From contig NZ_VJMG01000011.1 of NCBI RefSeq assembly GCF_007004135.1, positions 114,384 through 178,383 on the forward strand: a DNA stretch of 64,000 bases, read 5' to 3'. This stretch comes from Affinirhizobium straminoryzae. GTDB lineage: Bacteria; Pseudomonadota; Alphaproteobacteria; Rhizobiales; Rhizobiaceae. This document shows, piece by piece, positions 35,143 to 45,794 of this stretch. Position 1 is the stretch's first letter; the number at the start of each line of letters is the position of its first letter. The notes under the pieces are model-generated. The model was not told the origin of the DNA and did not search any database. It was given only the letters and a program-made list of their open reading frames with translations. Made by a program: the position numbers and the translations under genes.

Positions 35143-37929
35143 TCAGAAGCGCAGGTTGAAGTTTGCCTTCACACCCTGATCGCTCACGCCTGAGCCGAAC
35201 TGGCCCGTATAGGTGAGGCCCAGGCTCGCATTCGGTGCGATGTCGGCGCTGATGCCTGCCTCGATGACAGCAACATCGCGCGCCAACGGCGTGCCAGACA
35301 CCGTTAAGGCACTGCTGCCGGCGAAGCTGTTGGTTGTCGTGGGAACCACTTCATCGATCGCGTGGCGCCAGCCGATCATGCCATTTGCCTTGATCGTGTT
35401 GCCGTCAAGATCGAAGCTGCCGCCGGAGCGCAGGCCGATGGTTGTGAACGTGGCGTCGGTGTTGCCAGCGCTGCCGGAGAGCGCCGCGTCACCGCCCGTT
35501 TCGGCAAACCGGTCCGTATGCTGGTTCACGTAGGCGATGCCTGCGAAGGGTTCGAAGGAAACGGAACCGAGATCGATCCGGTATCCGAGATCGCCATAGA
35601 CCTGCGTGGTGCGGGCGTCATAGTCGGCCGACAGCGTATTGCTGAGACCGGCGATATTGATGCTGCGATCGGCGGAAAGCTGATGCCAGGCCTGGTTGAC
35701 ACCGAAGCTGACGTTCAGCTTGTTCCATTCACCGCCGCCATAGAGGCCGAGGCTGTAGGTGTCGATGCCCATGGAGCCGCGGCCGCCATCCAGGCTGAGC
35801 GAAGAGTGGCCGTAACCGGCGACCACACCGAGGCGCATGGTGTCGAACACGTCGCCATCGGCGCCGACGAAGAAACCACCGGCGTTGCGATCAAAGCCGC
35901 CCGCGTTGCCGTTGCCATCGAAATTGCCCCAGCTCCCGTAGCCCTGCATCCAGATTGATGGCTCCTGTGCGCCTGCCGAGGCGCGAACCTGGCGCGTGGT
36001 CGTATCACGCACAAACCGGCTGTCATCCAGCAACGCAGTCTTGGCGGACGCATAGATTTCGCCTGACAGTCGGTCAAATGCGCTGCGGGCGATCTCATCC
36101 GTCGCGGACGTGCCGACTGCAGAGGATACGCTGTTGGTCGAAGACAGCGTATCGAGTGCGGTCGCGGTTGCGATCTGATTGGGCGTCAGCGCGGCGCTGG
36201 CGAAGGCACGGCTCTGGATGACGTCGAGATAGAGATTGTTGGCGTCGTAGGTCGGGTCGATCGAGTAGAATGCGGAGATATCGGTGCCGTTGATCGTGTA
36301 GGTGCCGGTCAGTCCGCCGGCTGCGGACAGCACCGTGTAACGGGTGCCGACCACGTAGGAGCCGTTGCCGTATCCGGACACATCCAGGGTGGCGCCGCTG
36401 GCAATCGTTGCCGTGCCGCTGACATTGATGAAGTCGGAGACAGAACTGCCGCGCACCAGTTCCGCCGCATAGCTTGAACCCGCAGCCTGGCTGTAGTTGC
36501 CGGTGACGGTCAGCGTGCCGGGGCTATTGCCGGGGGCGACAGTGGAGCCGGTCAATGCCACAACGCCACCGACAGTGCCGGAACCCGTCAGCTTCGCACC
36601 GCTTTCCACGGTGGACACGGCGCCAATGGCGCCGGCCACGTTGAGGATGCCACCGGTGACGCTGATGGCGCCGGTGAACCCGGAGGAATCACCTGTGAGA
36701 TTGGTCGTGCCGGCGACGGCCTTGATCGTGCCGTTACCGGTGATGTTAGACGCAAACACGTAGTTGGAAGAGGTGTGGTTGAATATCAGCTCGCCGGTCC
36801 CGGCACCGAAGACGACACCCGCGCCGGCTTCAATTGTGCCGACATCCGCTGCTGCGTGCCCCTCTTCCGCACCGATGACGAGCGTACCGGTGGAGCCGGC
36901 CTCCTGCGCAATACGCAGTTCGTTTGCGACCGACAGCTTGGCACCATTCTGGATCACGGCCACGCCGCTTCCCTCGAAACCAACGCCGAAATTGCCCAGG
37001 GCGCCGTGGCCGTCCGGGATAGACGACAGGGTGGAGCCAGCACCTGTCAGCAGAAGGCGACCGCTGTCCGTTGAGGCAATACCAAGAAAGATCCGGGCCG
37101 CTGATGCCTGTGCCCCGTCCTCAATGGTCAGGCTTCCAGCACCTGTGGGTGCGCTGCCGTTGCCGCCGACATAGATGACCATGCCGGCGCTCATTCTTGT
37201 GTTGGAGCCGGAGAGCGTCATGGCGGCATCACCTGACGCGCTGCCTTGCACATGAACTCCATCCGTTTCAACGGTAGCACCGCCCGATACGGTCACCGTT
37301 GCGTCGCTGATGCTAAACCATCCGTCGGCATCGCTCCATGTTGCGGGCACGCCTGAATGCGCTGTGCCGACGAGCAACTTGGAGCCGGTCCCGGAAACAT
37401 CCAGGGTCGCGCCTTTGACGAGATAGAGGCCTCCGCCGACGGTCTCCAGCGTTCCTCCCTGGTTGATCGTGATGGCGCTGGTCGAATTATCCCCGTTGCC
37501 AACCTGCAGCCCGAGACCCGCAACGACCCGGCTGCCCTGCCCCGTGATCGTCAGGCTGGAATTGCCGTCCTCTTCCGTCGAGGCCATCAGGTAGCGATTG
37601 ATGGTGAGGACGCCGCCCTCGGACACCGTCAGATTGGCTGTTGTCGGGCCATTGCTCATGACCAGGTCATGAATGGTCACCGCCTGCCCCGACAGCACGG
37701 CGGGATTGCTGCTGTTGATGGTTGCCGTATCGGTCGGGCCTGGAATTTCGCCGTCGACCCAGTTGTTACTGTCAGTCCAGTCCGTGCCTGCTGCGCCGCT
37801 CCATTCGCCTACAGGCGGCGCGGCAGACAGCGCTGTACTTGAAGACAGGATAAGGATGGCAAGGGCACCGATCGAAGTTCTGGACTTGGCGGAAGCGATG
37901 CCTTTGTTGGCGAATTGATGAGCAATCAT
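35143..37929 (-). CDS. Autotransporter (type V secretion) outer-membrane protein
   Basis: A 928-residue protein. It starts MIAHQFANKGIASAKSRTS with a long signal peptide (hydrophobic core GALAILILSSSTALSAA, cleavage near residue 36). A repetitive Ser/Thr/Gly-rich passenger predicted as beta-helix follows (for example LTVSEGGVLTINRY, ITINQGGTLETVGG, LTIEDGAQASAARI). The C-terminal beta-barrel domain runs from about residue 655 (EPSIWMQGYGSWG) to the terminal ...VKANFNLRF, where the final Phe is the outer-membrane assembly signal. Passenger repeats resemble autotransporter-associated beta strands; no catalytic motif is evident. Adhesion or surface function is the usual role. It is monocistronic with its own hairpin. 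Confidence 0.93.
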   Translation of the reverse strand: MIAHQFANKGIASAKSRTSIGALAILILSSSTALSAAPPVGEWSGAAGTDWTDSNNWVDGEIPGPTDTATINSSNPAVLSGQAVTIHDLVMSNGPTTANLTVSEGGVLTINRYLMASTEEDGNSSLTITGQGSRVVAGLGLQVGNGDNSTSAITINQGGTLETVGGGLYLVKGATLDVSGTGSKLLVGTAHSGVPATWSDADGWFSISDATVTVSGGATVETDGVHVQGSASGDAAMTLSGSNTRMSAGMVIYVGGNGSAPTGAGSLTIEDGAQASAARIFLGIASTDSGRLLLTGAGSTLSSIPDGHGALGNFGVGFEGSGVAVIQNGAKLSVANELRIAQEAGSTGTLVIGAEEGHAAADVGTIEAGAGVVFGAGTGELIFNHTSSNYVFASNITGNGTIKAVAGTTNLTGDSSGFTGAISVTGGILNVAGAIGAVSTVESGAKLTGSGTVGGVVALTGSTVAPGNSPGTLTVTGNYSQAAGSSYAAELVRGSSVSDFINVSGTATIASGATLDVSGYGNGSYVVGTRYTVLSAAGGLTGTYTINGTDISAFYSIDPTYDANNLYLDVIQSRAFASAALTPNQIATATALDTLSSTNSVSSAVGTSATDEIARSAFDRLSGEIYASAKTALLDDSRFVRDTTTRQVRASAGAQEPSIWMQGYGSWGNFDGNGNAGGFDRNAGGFFVGADGDVFDTMRLGVVAGYGHSSLSLDGGRGSMGIDTYSLGLYGGGEWNKLNVSFGVNQAWHQLSADRSINIAGLSNTLSADYDARTTQVYGDLGYRIDLGSVSFEPFAGIAYVNQHTDRFAETGGDAALSGSAGNTDATFTTIGLRSGGSFDLDGNTIKANGMIGWRHAIDEVVPTTTNSFAGSSALTVSGTPLARDVAVIEAGISADIAPNASLGLTYTGQFGSGVSDQGVKANFNLRF

Positions 37930-38562
37930 GGAGCGGTTCCTGCAGGCCCTTAAACGGGCAAAAATAAATTGCTTCGACCGCACTGCCTCACGCATGCGCG
38001 ACCGTTCAGATCAAAGAGCTTGAATGGATGGATGAGCGTGTTGGGGCTGCCGCCGGTCTCAGGGTGGCCCTGCCGGGCCACAACACTCCGGGATACCAAT
38101 CTTAATTTGCATCGTCTGTCCTCCCACCTCCAGGCCTTCGCATCCGCCACCCGTTCAGGCAACGTGCACGTGACCCGTTTTTGCCATCCTGGACCGTTAC
38201 CCCGGCGTGACGGGTATACTCCGGATGCAAGGGCAAGAATCGCACCCGCGTTGCAATTTCACCCTGTGGTTACATTGCTAGCAAAATTGCGCACAGGAAA
38301 CAAAGTCATTTGAAACTGTATCAGAAAAGAATTTTTTTCCATTAGAATTCCAAATTCTACCCGGAGATCCATTGGAAATAACGCGGCCCGATTATACAAT
38401 TCGTGTATAACGGTACCTGTCACGCCCGGCCATGACTGGCTGAAACAAGGCGATCCGCGCGAGTAAGGTGCGCCCTCTGCGTCTATGCATGCGGCATGAC
38501 GCTATCCTTGAGTGACAAGATCACACTCTACTGATGGGCGGGTACGGCGCACTGGGTGGGGC
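37930..38562. other. Intergenic region upstream of the autotransporter gene
   Basis: A 633-bp gap between the autotransporter start and the end of the DUF779 gene, both on the minus strand. The part 38270-38410 is AT-rich for this genome and probably holds the autotransporter promoter. It contains one clear inverted repeat (38392-38410). Reading frames here look like noise, and no RNA gene was recognised. Confidence 0.4.
38392..38410. promoter_or_regulatory. Inverted repeat, candidate operator
   Basis: TTATACAATTCGTGTATAA has perfect 7-base arms (TTATACA/TGTATAA) around ATTCG. It lies in the AT-rich gap about 465 bp before the autotransporter gene. It looks like a dimeric repressor site; the protein is unknown. 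Confidence 0.4.
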
Positions 38563-38919
38563 TCACCGACCGGCAGTTTGGCAGAGGGACGAGCGTACCA
38601 GAAAGCGGCGCTCCCGGCCGTTGTCCAGCGAGAACATGCCGCCGCGACCGGGCACGACGTCCACCAGCAGCGTCGTGTGCTTCCAGACCTCGTATTGCCG
38701 GCCGCCGATATAGAATGGGACCCCGCCGATATGGCCGATCAGCACGTCATGATCGGCAAGAAGGAAGTCTCCGGCGGGATAGCACATCGGCGATGATCCA
38801 TCGCAGCAGCCGCCGGACTGGTGAAACAGGATTTCCGGGTGGTCGCGACGGATCTCGGCGATCAGGTCAAGGGCAGCCTCGGTGGCCGAGACCATGGGCT
38901 GGGGTGCAGTGACAGACAT
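38563..38919 (-). CDS. DUF779 protein, aldehyde dehydrogenase partner
   Basis: A 118-residue protein that starts MSVTAPQPMVSATEAALDL after a GGGAG ribosome binding site. DUF779 proteins are nearly always encoded next to acetaldehyde-type aldehyde dehydrogenases, and several Cys/His residues (FHQSGGCCDGSSPMCYP, then EVWKHTTLLVDVVPGRGG) suggest metal or redox chemistry. It lies 69 bp after the aldehyde dehydrogenase gene with a hairpin between them. The exact function of the family is not established. Confidence 0.88.
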   Translation of the reverse strand: MSVTAPQPMVSATEAALDLIAEIRRDHPEILFHQSGGCCDGSSPMCYPAGDFLLADHDVLIGHIGGVPFYIGGRQYEVWKHTTLLVDVVPGRGGMFSLDNGRERRFLVRSSLCQTAGR

Positions 38920-38938
38920 CTTGATCTCCCTCTTTAAT

Positions 38939-38974
38939 GAGGAAGGCCCCCGAGGCGGGTCGGGAGCCTTCCTC
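38939..38974 (-). terminator. Hairpin between the aldehyde dehydrogenase and DUF779 genes
   Basis: GAGGAAGGCCCCCG / CGGGAGCCTTCCTC form 14-base arms with a single mismatch and an 8-nt loop, 14 bp after the dehydrogenase stop codon. There is no T-run directly after it on the minus strand; it may attenuate DUF779 expression or stabilise the dehydrogenase message. Confidence 0.6.
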
Positions 38975-38988
38975 ACGCGACGCTTCGA

Positions 38989-40503
38989 TCAGAAGAAGCC
39001 GAGCGCCTTGGGGGAATAGCTGACCAGCATGTTCTTGGTCTGCTGATAGTGGTCGAGCATCATCTTGTGCGTCTCGCGCCCGATGCCGGACTGCTTGTAG
39101 CCACCGAAGGCTGCATGCGCCGGATAGGCATGGTAGTTGTTGACCCAGACGCGGCCAGCCTGGATATGACGGCCGAAGCGGTAGCAGGTGTTGGCATCGC
39201 GGCTCCACACGCCGGCGCCCAGGCCGTAAAGCGTGTCGTTGGCCAGTGCCAGCGCCTCATCCTCGTCCTTGAAGGTGGTGACGGACACCACCGGCCCGAA
39301 GATTTCCTCCTGGAAGATGCGCATCTTGTTGTGACCGCGGAACACCGTCGGCTTCACATAATAGCCGCCGGCCAGATCGCCGCCGAGATCGCTGCGATAA
39401 CCGCCGGTCAGTACTTCGGCACCTTCCTGCTTTCCGATATCGATATAGGAGAGGATCTTTTCCAGCTGCTCGCTGGACGCCTGCGCGCCGATCATGGTCG
39501 CGATATCGAGCGGATGGCCCTGACGCACCGCTTCGACGCGCTTGACCGCCTTTTCCATGAAGCGATCATAGATCTTCTCGTGTACCAGTGCGCGGCTCGG
39601 GCAGGTGCACACCTCGCCCTGGTTGAGGGCGAACATGGCAAAGCCTTCGAGCGCCTTGTCGAGATAATCGTCGTCCTCGCTCATCACGTCGGCGAAGAAG
39701 ATGTTCGGCGACTTGCCGCCGAGTTCGAGCGTCACCGGAATAAGGTTCTGGCTGGCATATTGCATGATCAGCCGGCCGGTGGAGGTTTCGCCGGTAAAGG
39801 CGATCTTGGCGATGCGCGGGCTCGAAGCGAGCGGCTTGCCGGCTTCAAGGCCAAAGCCGTTGACGATGTTGAGCACGCCGGGCGGCAAAAGGTCGGCGAT
39901 CAGTTCTGCAAGAACAAGAATGGAGGCCGGTGTCTGTTCGGCCGGCTTCAGCACCACGCAATTGCCGGCGGCAAGCGCGGGGGCAAGCTTCCAGGCGGCC
40001 ATCAGGATCGGGAAATTCCACGGAATGATCTGGCCGACGACGCCGAGCGGCTCGTGGAAGTGATAGGCGACCGTATCCTGGTCGATTTCGCCGATCGTGC
40101 CTTCCTGCGAGCGCACGCAGGCCGAGAAATAGCGGAAGTGGTCGATGGCCAGCGGAATGTCGGCCGCCATGGTTTCGCGCAGCGGCTTGCCGTTATCCCA
40201 GGTTTCCGCCCTGGCAAGCAGTTCCAGATTGGTTTCCATCCGGTCGGCGATCCGGTTCAGCAGGTTGGCGCGCTCGGTGGCGGAGGTGCGGCCCCAGGCA
40301 TCCTTGGCGGCATGGGCGGCATCGAGCGCCAGATTGATGTCGTGTTCATCGGAGCGGGCAACCTCGCACAGCACGCCGCCGGTGACCGGCGTGGTGTTCT
40401 GGAAATAGCGGCCGTTCACCGGCTCGCGGAATTCGCCATTGATGAAGTTGCCGTATTTCAGCTTGAAGGGCGAAGCGGCAATGGTCTGAACCTGAACGTT
40501 CAT
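38989..40503 (-). CDS. NAD(P)-dependent aldehyde dehydrogenase (AldB/acetaldehyde type)
   Basis: A 504-residue cytoplasmic enzyme that oxidises an aldehyde (probably acetaldehyde or a similar short aldehyde) to the acid. Motifs are complete: [20 protein letters not shown], cofactor site [16 protein letters not shown], catalytic Glu in [16 protein letters not shown], and catalytic Cys in [20 protein letters not shown], whose double-Cys pattern is typical of the AldB group. The start [18 protein letters not shown] follows GGGAGGAAC. A DUF779 gene follows and a GAF/Fis regulator lies upstream on the same strand. Confidence 0.95.
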   Translation of the reverse strand: MNVQVQTIAASPFKLKYGNFINGEFREPVNGRYFQNTTPVTGGVLCEVARSDEHDINLALDAAHAAKDAWGRTSATERANLLNRIADRMETNLELLARAETWDNGKPLRETMAADIPLAIDHFRYFSACVRSQEGTIGEIDQDTVAYHFHEPLGVVGQIIPWNFPILMAAWKLAPALAAGNCVVLKPAEQTPASILVLAELIADLLPPGVLNIVNGFGLEAGKPLASSPRIAKIAFTGETSTGRLIMQYASQNLIPVTLELGGKSPNIFFADVMSEDDDYLDKALEGFAMFALNQGEVCTCPSRALVHEKIYDRFMEKAVKRVEAVRQGHPLDIATMIGAQASSEQLEKILSYIDIGKQEGAEVLTGGYRSDLGGDLAGGYYVKPTVFRGHNKMRIFQEEIFGPVVSVTTFKDEDEALALANDTLYGLGAGVWSRDANTCYRFGRHIQAGRVWVNNYHAYPAHAAFGGYKQSGIGRETHKMMLDHYQQTKNMLVSYSPKALGFF

Positions 40504-40521
40504 GATGTTCCTCCCGGTTGG

Positions 40522-40541
40522 GGAGCCCCTCCTCGGGCTCC
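40522..40541 (-). other. Leader hairpin in front of the aldehyde dehydrogenase gene
   Basis: GGAGCCC / GGGCTCC form 7-base arms with a 6-nt loop, about 18 bp upstream of the start codon, just ahead of the ribosome binding site. It could influence translation initiation. Confidence 0.35.
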
Positions 40542-40608
40542 GATGGGAGGATGATTGCGCGGTACCTCGTTCGGCGGAAGTCGTGCGCAGCGATGTTGCG
40601 CCGCACAG

Positions 40609-40626
40609 TGTCGCAGTCCTGCGACA
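40609..40626. promoter_or_regulatory. Palindromic operator upstream of the aldehyde dehydrogenase gene
   Basis: TGTCGCAGTCCTGCGACA is an 18-bp inverted repeat with perfect 7-base arms, flanked on both sides by a direct repeat GCGCCGCAC (about 40598-40606 and 40627-40635). It lies about 105 bp upstream of the dehydrogenase start and next to the regulator gene end. A single half-site TGCGACA recurs at 41699-41705 ahead of the regulator gene. It is the likely binding site of the GAF/Fis regulator. Confidence 0.6.
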
Positions 40627-40637
40627 GCGCCGCACGT

Positions 40638-41594
40638 CTATTGCAGATTGAAGCGCTTCAGCTTCCGGTGCAGCGTGGCGCGGCTGAGGCCGAGCACATC
40701 GGCCGCCTTCGAGACATTGCCGTTGGTGCGCGACAAGGCCCGCCGCAGGGCTGCCCGTTCGGCATCGTCGAGGTCGTTGGTGGCGTCACCCCGCTGTTCG
40801 CGCAGGGCATCGGCGGCGGGCAATCCCTGGGCAATCCGCTGATCATCCAGCTTGAGCGCCAGCCGCGCCGCGCGGGTCGCGCCGATGACCAGATCGTCGT
40901 GATCGACGGCAAGGAGCGCCGTCAGCGCGTTCGCCTGCGGCACCAGCAGAATGCGCGCGCCGGAAAAGGCCTGGCGGAACAGGTTGGCCTCCACCCGCAT
41001 GGCCGCCTCCCGCACGGCCTGCGAAAGCATCGAGAGCGTCATCTCGCTGACATCGCTGCGGCAGGTGGAGACGTCGAGGGCGGCAGCGACATGGCCCAGA
41101 TGATCGCGGATCGGCGCCGTCGCACAGGACAGGCCGATATTGGCGCTCAGAAAATGCTGGTCGCGGTGAATGATGACAGGCCGCTCATCGGCGAGCGCCG
41201 TGCCGATGCCGTTGGTGCCGACGCAGGCCTCGCTCCACATGTGCTGCTGCCAGAGGCCAAGTGCCTGGAAATCCGCATCATCGCCAGCCGCGCCGCGTCT
41301 GTCGACCACGATCCCCTCCGCATCGGACAGCACAATGCAGCAGCCGGATTTGCCGACCATCTGGTGAAGCCGGTCGATCTCTTCGGCGCAGGTGCCGACC
41401 AGTCGCTCCATTCTCTCCCTGGCCTGCCGAAACCGGGCATCGTCGATCCGTTGCGGCTTTGCAGATCGCTCCGGCGCAAGTTGGTGGAGATCGAGGCAGC
41501 GCCGCCACGAGGCGGCGACTGGCGAGGCGACGACGGCCGATGTCCGGGCTGCCGTTTCATATACAAGATCGGAATGACTGAGTTCGCGCCGCAT
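40638..41594 (-). CDS. GAF-domain, Fis-type helix-turn-helix regulator (AcoR-like, no AAA+ domain)
   Basis: A 318-residue regulator. The N-terminal half is an AcoR-like sensor with a GAF domain (about 60-190; [38 protein letters not shown]). The C-terminus is a Fis-type helix-turn-helix (about 280-318; [20 protein letters not shown]). The sigma-54-interacting AAA+ ATPase domain of full-length AcoR (about 630 residues) is absent, so it should work at ordinary promoters. I prefer the ATG at 41594, preceded by GGGAGGAG, to an upstream ATG at 41612. It is encoded just upstream of the aldehyde dehydrogenase and probably activates it. Confidence 0.88.
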   Translation of the reverse strand: MRRELSHSDLVYETAARTSAVVASPVAASWRRCLDLHQLAPERSAKPQRIDDARFRQARERMERLVGTCAEEIDRLHQMVGKSGCCIVLSDAEGIVVDRRGAAGDDADFQALGLWQQHMWSEACVGTNGIGTALADERPVIIHRDQHFLSANIGLSCATAPIRDHLGHVAAALDVSTCRSDVSEMTLSMLSQAVREAAMRVEANLFRQAFSGARILLVPQANALTALLAVDHDDLVIGATRAARLALKLDDQRIAQGLPAADALREQRGDATNDLDDAERAALRRALSRTNGNVSKAADVLGLSRATLHRKLKRFNLQ

Positions 41595-41664
41595 CCGCTC
41601 CTCCCAAAGCATCGCAAGCCGTTTGACAGGCTAGCATAGAGGCAGCGGCCCTGCCCTGACAAAT

Positions 41665-41692
41665 GCCAGTTCAGTCGTCCGGCCGAACTGGC
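41665..41692. terminator. Inverted repeat between dabA and the regulator gene
   Basis: GCCAGTTC / GAACTGGC form perfect 8-base arms with a 12-nt loop, about 30 bp after the dabA stop codon and about 70 bp before the regulator start. It may be the dabA terminator or a regulatory site. Confidence 0.4.
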
Positions 41693-41724
41693 GCATTTCT
41701 GCGACACTTCGGCCGGCTTTTTTC

Positions 41725-44139
41725 TCAACCCGCAGCCTTCAGGCGAGCAGGTGTCGCGCCTGCCGCTCCAAAGGGCGCCCATGCGAGGTCACCGGCATAC
41801 CGTTCTGCCATTTCACCCGCGTCATCGAGAACGAACAGCGACAGCCAGCCATTGTCGAACAGGGTCTTCACCTGCGGGTGGCGCGTCAGAATATCGTTGA
41901 TGGCTTCCTTCGGCGCTTCGATAACGACCGAAAGCCGCAAGGGATCGTGGGCAAGGCGCTCACCATCATGCACGGACTGCCAGGCAAGACCCGCCCGCAG
42001 CACGCCACCATTGCCCTCCAGCACGCCGATGCCACCTACCACGTTGTGCAGCAGCTTGTTGCCGGATCCGAACAGCGACGGTGCGGCAGCCGAGCCGAAA
42101 TATTGCAGGCTGATCCAGCTTGCCACCACCACCGGCGCCGTCAGGATCAGTTCCAGCACCCGGAACCCCTCGTCCTGCCGCCAGACGTAATCGTGCAGGA
42201 ACGAGCGGCCGTCGAGCGAGAGGCCGGCGGTTCTGCTGCGCGGCGCGGCGATGAAGGCGGAGCAGCCGGCGAGACCCCATTCCGGCCGCACTTCGGCCCA
42301 GTCGCGGCTGCGGACGGCAATGGATCCCCCGCTCGCATGCGGCAGGCGCATCGCCCGTTCGCTCCGCGCGAGCTTGCCGGCAGCGGCGAGCCAGCCCGTC
42401 AACCGCGCAAGATCGGCGGCGTGGGACGCGGTGTCCGCGTCGCCGTCGAAGACAATCACGGCATCGGTCGTCGTGTCGTGCAGGCCGGCGAGGAACAGGG
42501 TATCATCCGGCACGGTGATCCCTTGCGACACCAGTCCCTTGCGAACCTCGCCCTCGTTCAGCAGCGAGGCCAGCAGGCGTGCGTTGACATCGCCCGCATG
42601 ACCGCCGCAGGCGCCGCATTGAAGCGCGCTCGCCAGCGGATTGTTGGTAACCGACGCGCCATGCCCGCACAACAGCACGAGCCGCGCAAAATTTTCCGTG
42701 AGCGACATGGCCCGCAGCACGGTGGCGGCCATGCCGATTTTCTGGGACAGATCCGGCGTCTCCACCAGCCGCGGTTTGGCAGCCGGAGCGGTCTTGGCCC
42801 CGGAAAGCCGCAGGCTGCCGGTCAGCAGCTTGGCGCCATAGACCGGGCCCATAGCTTCCACGAAGGCGAAGGAGGAGACGGCCGCCTGCTTGAACCGCCC
42901 GAAGGCCCGCACGGCGCGCGACTGGATGCGCGCGTCACGATCCTCCGCCGCGCTGACTTCCGTGCAGCTGAACAGGCCGGGTTTCAGCAGCACCGGCAGC
43001 CGATGCTCTGCGAGGTCGGAGGCTTGGTCGCGATGGGAGGCGCCAATCCCGAAGAAGCCGGCAAAACCGAGCGTCCATATGCCGGGATCTGCGCTCTCCA
43101 GCGCCCGCCGAAACACTTCCGACCGCACGTCGATGCAGAAGGCCGCCTGCACAACCGGGCGTGCGAGCTCGGCAGGAGATGTCTCTGCCGACCGTGGGAT
43201 GCTCGACAGAAGCCGTGCCAGCCGCCGCTGCTCGGCTCGCTCTGTGGCAAGCTGGAGAACTGCATCAATCTCCCGGTCGAGGCCGGCCACGACCGGTGCG
43301 CGATGGGCCGCAAGCGCGGCCTGCCATGCTGCCGCGATCTCCGGCTCATACTGGCGAAACAGGGCCTCCTCGAAGGCGAGCCGGATGGCGAGGAGATCGC
43401 CAAGGCTCTCGTCCGTCTCGCCGGCAAGTTCGGCCGTCCACAGGCGATACCGGGCAAACTGGGCCCAGCCGCCAAGGCCAAGCAGCAGCTGATGGAAATA
43501 GGAGCCCGGCTTCCGCCCAAAGCCGAGCGTTTCTGCCGCAGCGGCAATCGCCCGGATCGATGTGCGCGGCAGATCGGCCACCGTCTGGGCAAAGCCCCGC
43601 AATCCCGCGATTTCCGGCGTCAGGTCGTGCCGTGCATAGATGCGCCAGGCGGTGTAGAGGCTCTGGCCACGCGGTGCCGTCCACAGTGCCTGCCCTTCAT
43701 CGAAGTGGCCGGCGGCGAAGGTGCCGATCCGGTCCTCGATCAGCCGTGGCCAGTCGATGCCGGAGACGTCGCGGGCGAGATCGGCGATGGTCGGGATGGC
43801 AGCGGGTGTTGCGGCATCCGCCCGCATGGCCTGCTTCAGCGCTTCGAGTGAGAGGGAGAGCCCGCTTTCCGCGAGCGCATCCCGAAGATCGGTGTCCGCC
43901 AGCGTGCCTTCGGCAAGCTTTGCGGCATACCACGCGCGCGGCATGGCGATGCCGGTGCCGGTCAGCCTTGCGATCTGCTCGGCGGTGGCGGCAAAGCCGC
44001 GATCGCTCTGACCGAGGAAAGGATTGACGGCGACGGTTGCGGCGAGCGGCCAGGCCGGCGGAATGGCATCGATGGCAGCCCGGATGGCGGGGGCGAGATC
44101 GGCGGCCTGCAGGGAGACCGGAGCGGAGACGGGTTCCAT
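41725..44139 (-). CDS. dabA: DabA-type inorganic carbon transport subunit (DUF2309, zinc-binding)
   Basis: An 804-residue DUF2309 protein. DabA resembles a beta-carbonic anhydrase and, with the membrane protein DabB, takes up CO2 or bicarbonate using the proton or sodium gradient. Candidate zinc ligands and active-site residues are visible in [20 protein letters not shown] (Cys, Asp, Arg) and in [20 protein letters not shown] followed by [19 protein letters not shown]. The ATG at 44139 lies 7 nt after AGGAG, which fixes the start. It lies 4 bp after dabB in one operon, divergent from the LysR gene across dabB. Confidence 0.92.
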   Translation of the reverse strand: MEPVSAPVSLQAADLAPAIRAAIDAIPPAWPLAATVAVNPFLGQSDRGFAATAEQIARLTGTGIAMPRAWYAAKLAEGTLADTDLRDALAESGLSLSLEALKQAMRADAATPAAIPTIADLARDVSGIDWPRLIEDRIGTFAAGHFDEGQALWTAPRGQSLYTAWRIYARHDLTPEIAGLRGFAQTVADLPRTSIRAIAAAAETLGFGRKPGSYFHQLLLGLGGWAQFARYRLWTAELAGETDESLGDLLAIRLAFEEALFRQYEPEIAAAWQAALAAHRAPVVAGLDREIDAVLQLATERAEQRRLARLLSSIPRSAETSPAELARPVVQAAFCIDVRSEVFRRALESADPGIWTLGFAGFFGIGASHRDQASDLAEHRLPVLLKPGLFSCTEVSAAEDRDARIQSRAVRAFGRFKQAAVSSFAFVEAMGPVYGAKLLTGSLRLSGAKTAPAAKPRLVETPDLSQKIGMAATVLRAMSLTENFARLVLLCGHGASVTNNPLASALQCGACGGHAGDVNARLLASLLNEGEVRKGLVSQGITVPDDTLFLAGLHDTTTDAVIVFDGDADTASHAADLARLTGWLAAAGKLARSERAMRLPHASGGSIAVRSRDWAEVRPEWGLAGCSAFIAAPRSRTAGLSLDGRSFLHDYVWRQDEGFRVLELILTAPVVVASWISLQYFGSAAAPSLFGSGNKLLHNVVGGIGVLEGNGGVLRAGLAWQSVHDGERLAHDPLRLSVVIEAPKEAINDILTRHPQVKTLFDNGWLSLFVLDDAGEMAERYAGDLAWAPFGAAGATPARLKAAG

Positions 44140-44143
44140 GGCA

Positions 44144-45712
44144 TTACTCCTTGGCAAGGGACGGGGCCTCGACCCGGAAGTTTCCGAGCAGGCGATCGAA
44201 GAGGGCGTTGACGTAAAGACCGTTGGCGAGGTGGACGCGCAGGCCGGCGGTTGCCGGATGATGCGCCCAGAGCGGGAAGAGCGACTGGGTGACGGCCACC
44301 ACGCCGAAGGAGGTGACGGAGAGGATCATCAGGCTCCACTCCAGTCGTCCGGGCGCTGGGGCAGCCGGCAGCGTGCCCGCCATCAGGTGATAGGCAGCCC
44401 ATTGCAGTCCGAAATAGCCGGTTGCCGCGGCTACCGCATAGAGCGAAGTGCGCCAGGTGAGTGCCCAGGGGGCGGCATCGGCAAAGCCCTGCGCCACCAG
44501 ATAGGCGACGCCGAAGATCAGGATGGCGCCGAGCGCGAGCGCCTGCGGCGGCTTGTGCCAGAAGCCGAAGAGGAAGCCGATGACGCCGTAGATGACGAGC
44601 GCCAGCAGGAAGGCGCGGGCGACGGCCCAGCCATCCGGGATGGCGACGGGACCCGGCCGGCGGGTTGCCATCACCGCCTCGACGGCGCCGCCGGAGGAGA
44701 GGAAGGCATGCGCCTTGTAGAGCGAATGCGCCACGATGTGCAGCAGCGCAATCGGGAAGAGCGCCAGCCCGCATTGCAGGATCATGAAACCCATCTGGGC
44801 GATGGTGGACCAGCCGAGCGAGGTCTTCACTGCGCTCTGCGTCAGCATCACCAGGCCACCGAACATGGCGGTGAAGCCGCCGATCATCACCAGCACCGCA
44901 AGCACGATCGGTGCGTTCAGCATCACATCGGCGAAGCGGATCAGCAGGAAGCCGCCGGCATTGACGACGCCGGCATGCAGCAGTGCGGAAACCGGTGTCG
45001 GTGCTTCCATCACCTCGGTCAACCAGCCATGCATCGGGAACTGCGCGGACTTCAGAACGGCGGCGAGCGCCAGAAGGCCTGCGGCGACCAGTGCCGTTAC
45101 CGGGGCAATCCCGTTGCGCGCCTCGCCGAGGATCGTCTGGATGTCGCCGGTGCCATAGGCGAAGGCCAGCAGCAGCGCAGCCGAGACAAGGGCCCCATCG
45201 CCCAGCCGGGAGACGAGAAACTTCTTGTGCGCGGCGCGCCGGGCCGCACCCCGTTCCGGATAAAAGACCAGCAGCTTGTGCAGGAACAGGCTGGAGGCAA
45301 TCCAGGCCAGAACGAACTGGAGAAGCGTGGCCGAAACGACGAGCAGCGAAACCGCGGCGAGCGTTGCGCTCATCCAGCCGGTGAAGGGGCCCTGCCGTGC
45401 CTCGCCATCCAGGTAGGTCGCGCTGTACCGCAGCACCACCCAGCCGATGAAGCTGACCAGCAAAAGCATCACCGCGCTGACGAGGTCGAGTCTGCCGGCA
45501 AAGCCGAGGAGGTCGGTGCCGAGTCGCGGGCTGACGCCGGCACCGAAAAGTGCGAGCGCGGCGGCGGCAGCGAGTGCGGCGCCAACCGCGACGAGGGACA
45601 GCAGGTTGACCAGCATCAGCGCGCCGCGGGGGCGCATCGGGCGGCTTGCGAAGGCGATGGCAGCACTGACCAGAAAGAGTGCAGAGGGAAGCAGGGCAAG
45701 GGCGTAGATCAT
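44144..45712 (-). CDS. dabB: DabB-type NADH-quinone oxidoreductase subunit L-like membrane protein
   Basis: A 522-residue inner-membrane protein of the Nuo L/M/N (proton-antiporter) family with about 13-14 helices. Landmarks are [20 protein letters not shown], the conserved [15 protein letters not shown], and the discontinuous-helix regions [20 protein letters not shown] (Lys, His) and [13 protein letters not shown]. These are the ion-translocation residues of the family. It starts [14 protein letters not shown] behind GGAG and is immediately followed by dabA, so it supplies the energised membrane half of the DIC uptake complex rather than a part of complex I. Confidence 0.92.
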   Translation of the reverse strand: MIYALALLPSALFLVSAAIAFASRPMRPRGALMLVNLLSLVAVGAALAAAAALALFGAGVSPRLGTDLLGFAGRLDLVSAVMLLLVSFIGWVVLRYSATYLDGEARQGPFTGWMSATLAAVSLLVVSATLLQFVLAWIASSLFLHKLLVFYPERGAARRAAHKKFLVSRLGDGALVSAALLLAFAYGTGDIQTILGEARNGIAPVTALVAAGLLALAAVLKSAQFPMHGWLTEVMEAPTPVSALLHAGVVNAGGFLLIRFADVMLNAPIVLAVLVMIGGFTAMFGGLVMLTQSAVKTSLGWSTIAQMGFMILQCGLALFPIALLHIVAHSLYKAHAFLSSGGAVEAVMATRRPGPVAIPDGWAVARAFLLALVIYGVIGFLFGFWHKPPQALALGAILIFGVAYLVAQGFADAAPWALTWRTSLYAVAAATGYFGLQWAAYHLMAGTLPAAPAPGRLEWSLMILSVTSFGVVAVTQSLFPLWAHHPATAGLRVHLANGLYVNALFDRLLGNFRVEAPSLAKE

Positions 45713-45794
45713 GGGAACTCCAGCCGTTCGTTCGATGCCGCTGGAGTTAGCACCGGCACAATCCAAATAAAAATTCATTGTTTTTGGCATTTCG

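Noticed and set aside
34948..35193. Short plus-strand frame of 81 codons upstream of the autotransporter end
   Set aside because: It has an unremarkable translation, overlaps the terminator hairpin and the autotransporter 3' end, and lacks a ribosome binding site.
35143..37929. Passenger of the autotransporter read as tandem DNA repeats
   Set aside because: The repetition is only at the loose protein-motif level (Gly/Ser/Thr beta-helix rungs); no near-identical DNA units were found.
37969..38313. Plus-strand frame of 114 codons in the autotransporter upstream gap
   Set aside because: It has no ribosome binding site and a composition-driven translation. Kept as non-coding.
44144..45712. NADH dehydrogenase subunit L of complex I
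   Set aside because: No other nuo genes are nearby and it is coupled to a DUF2309 gene, which defines the DabAB uptake system.
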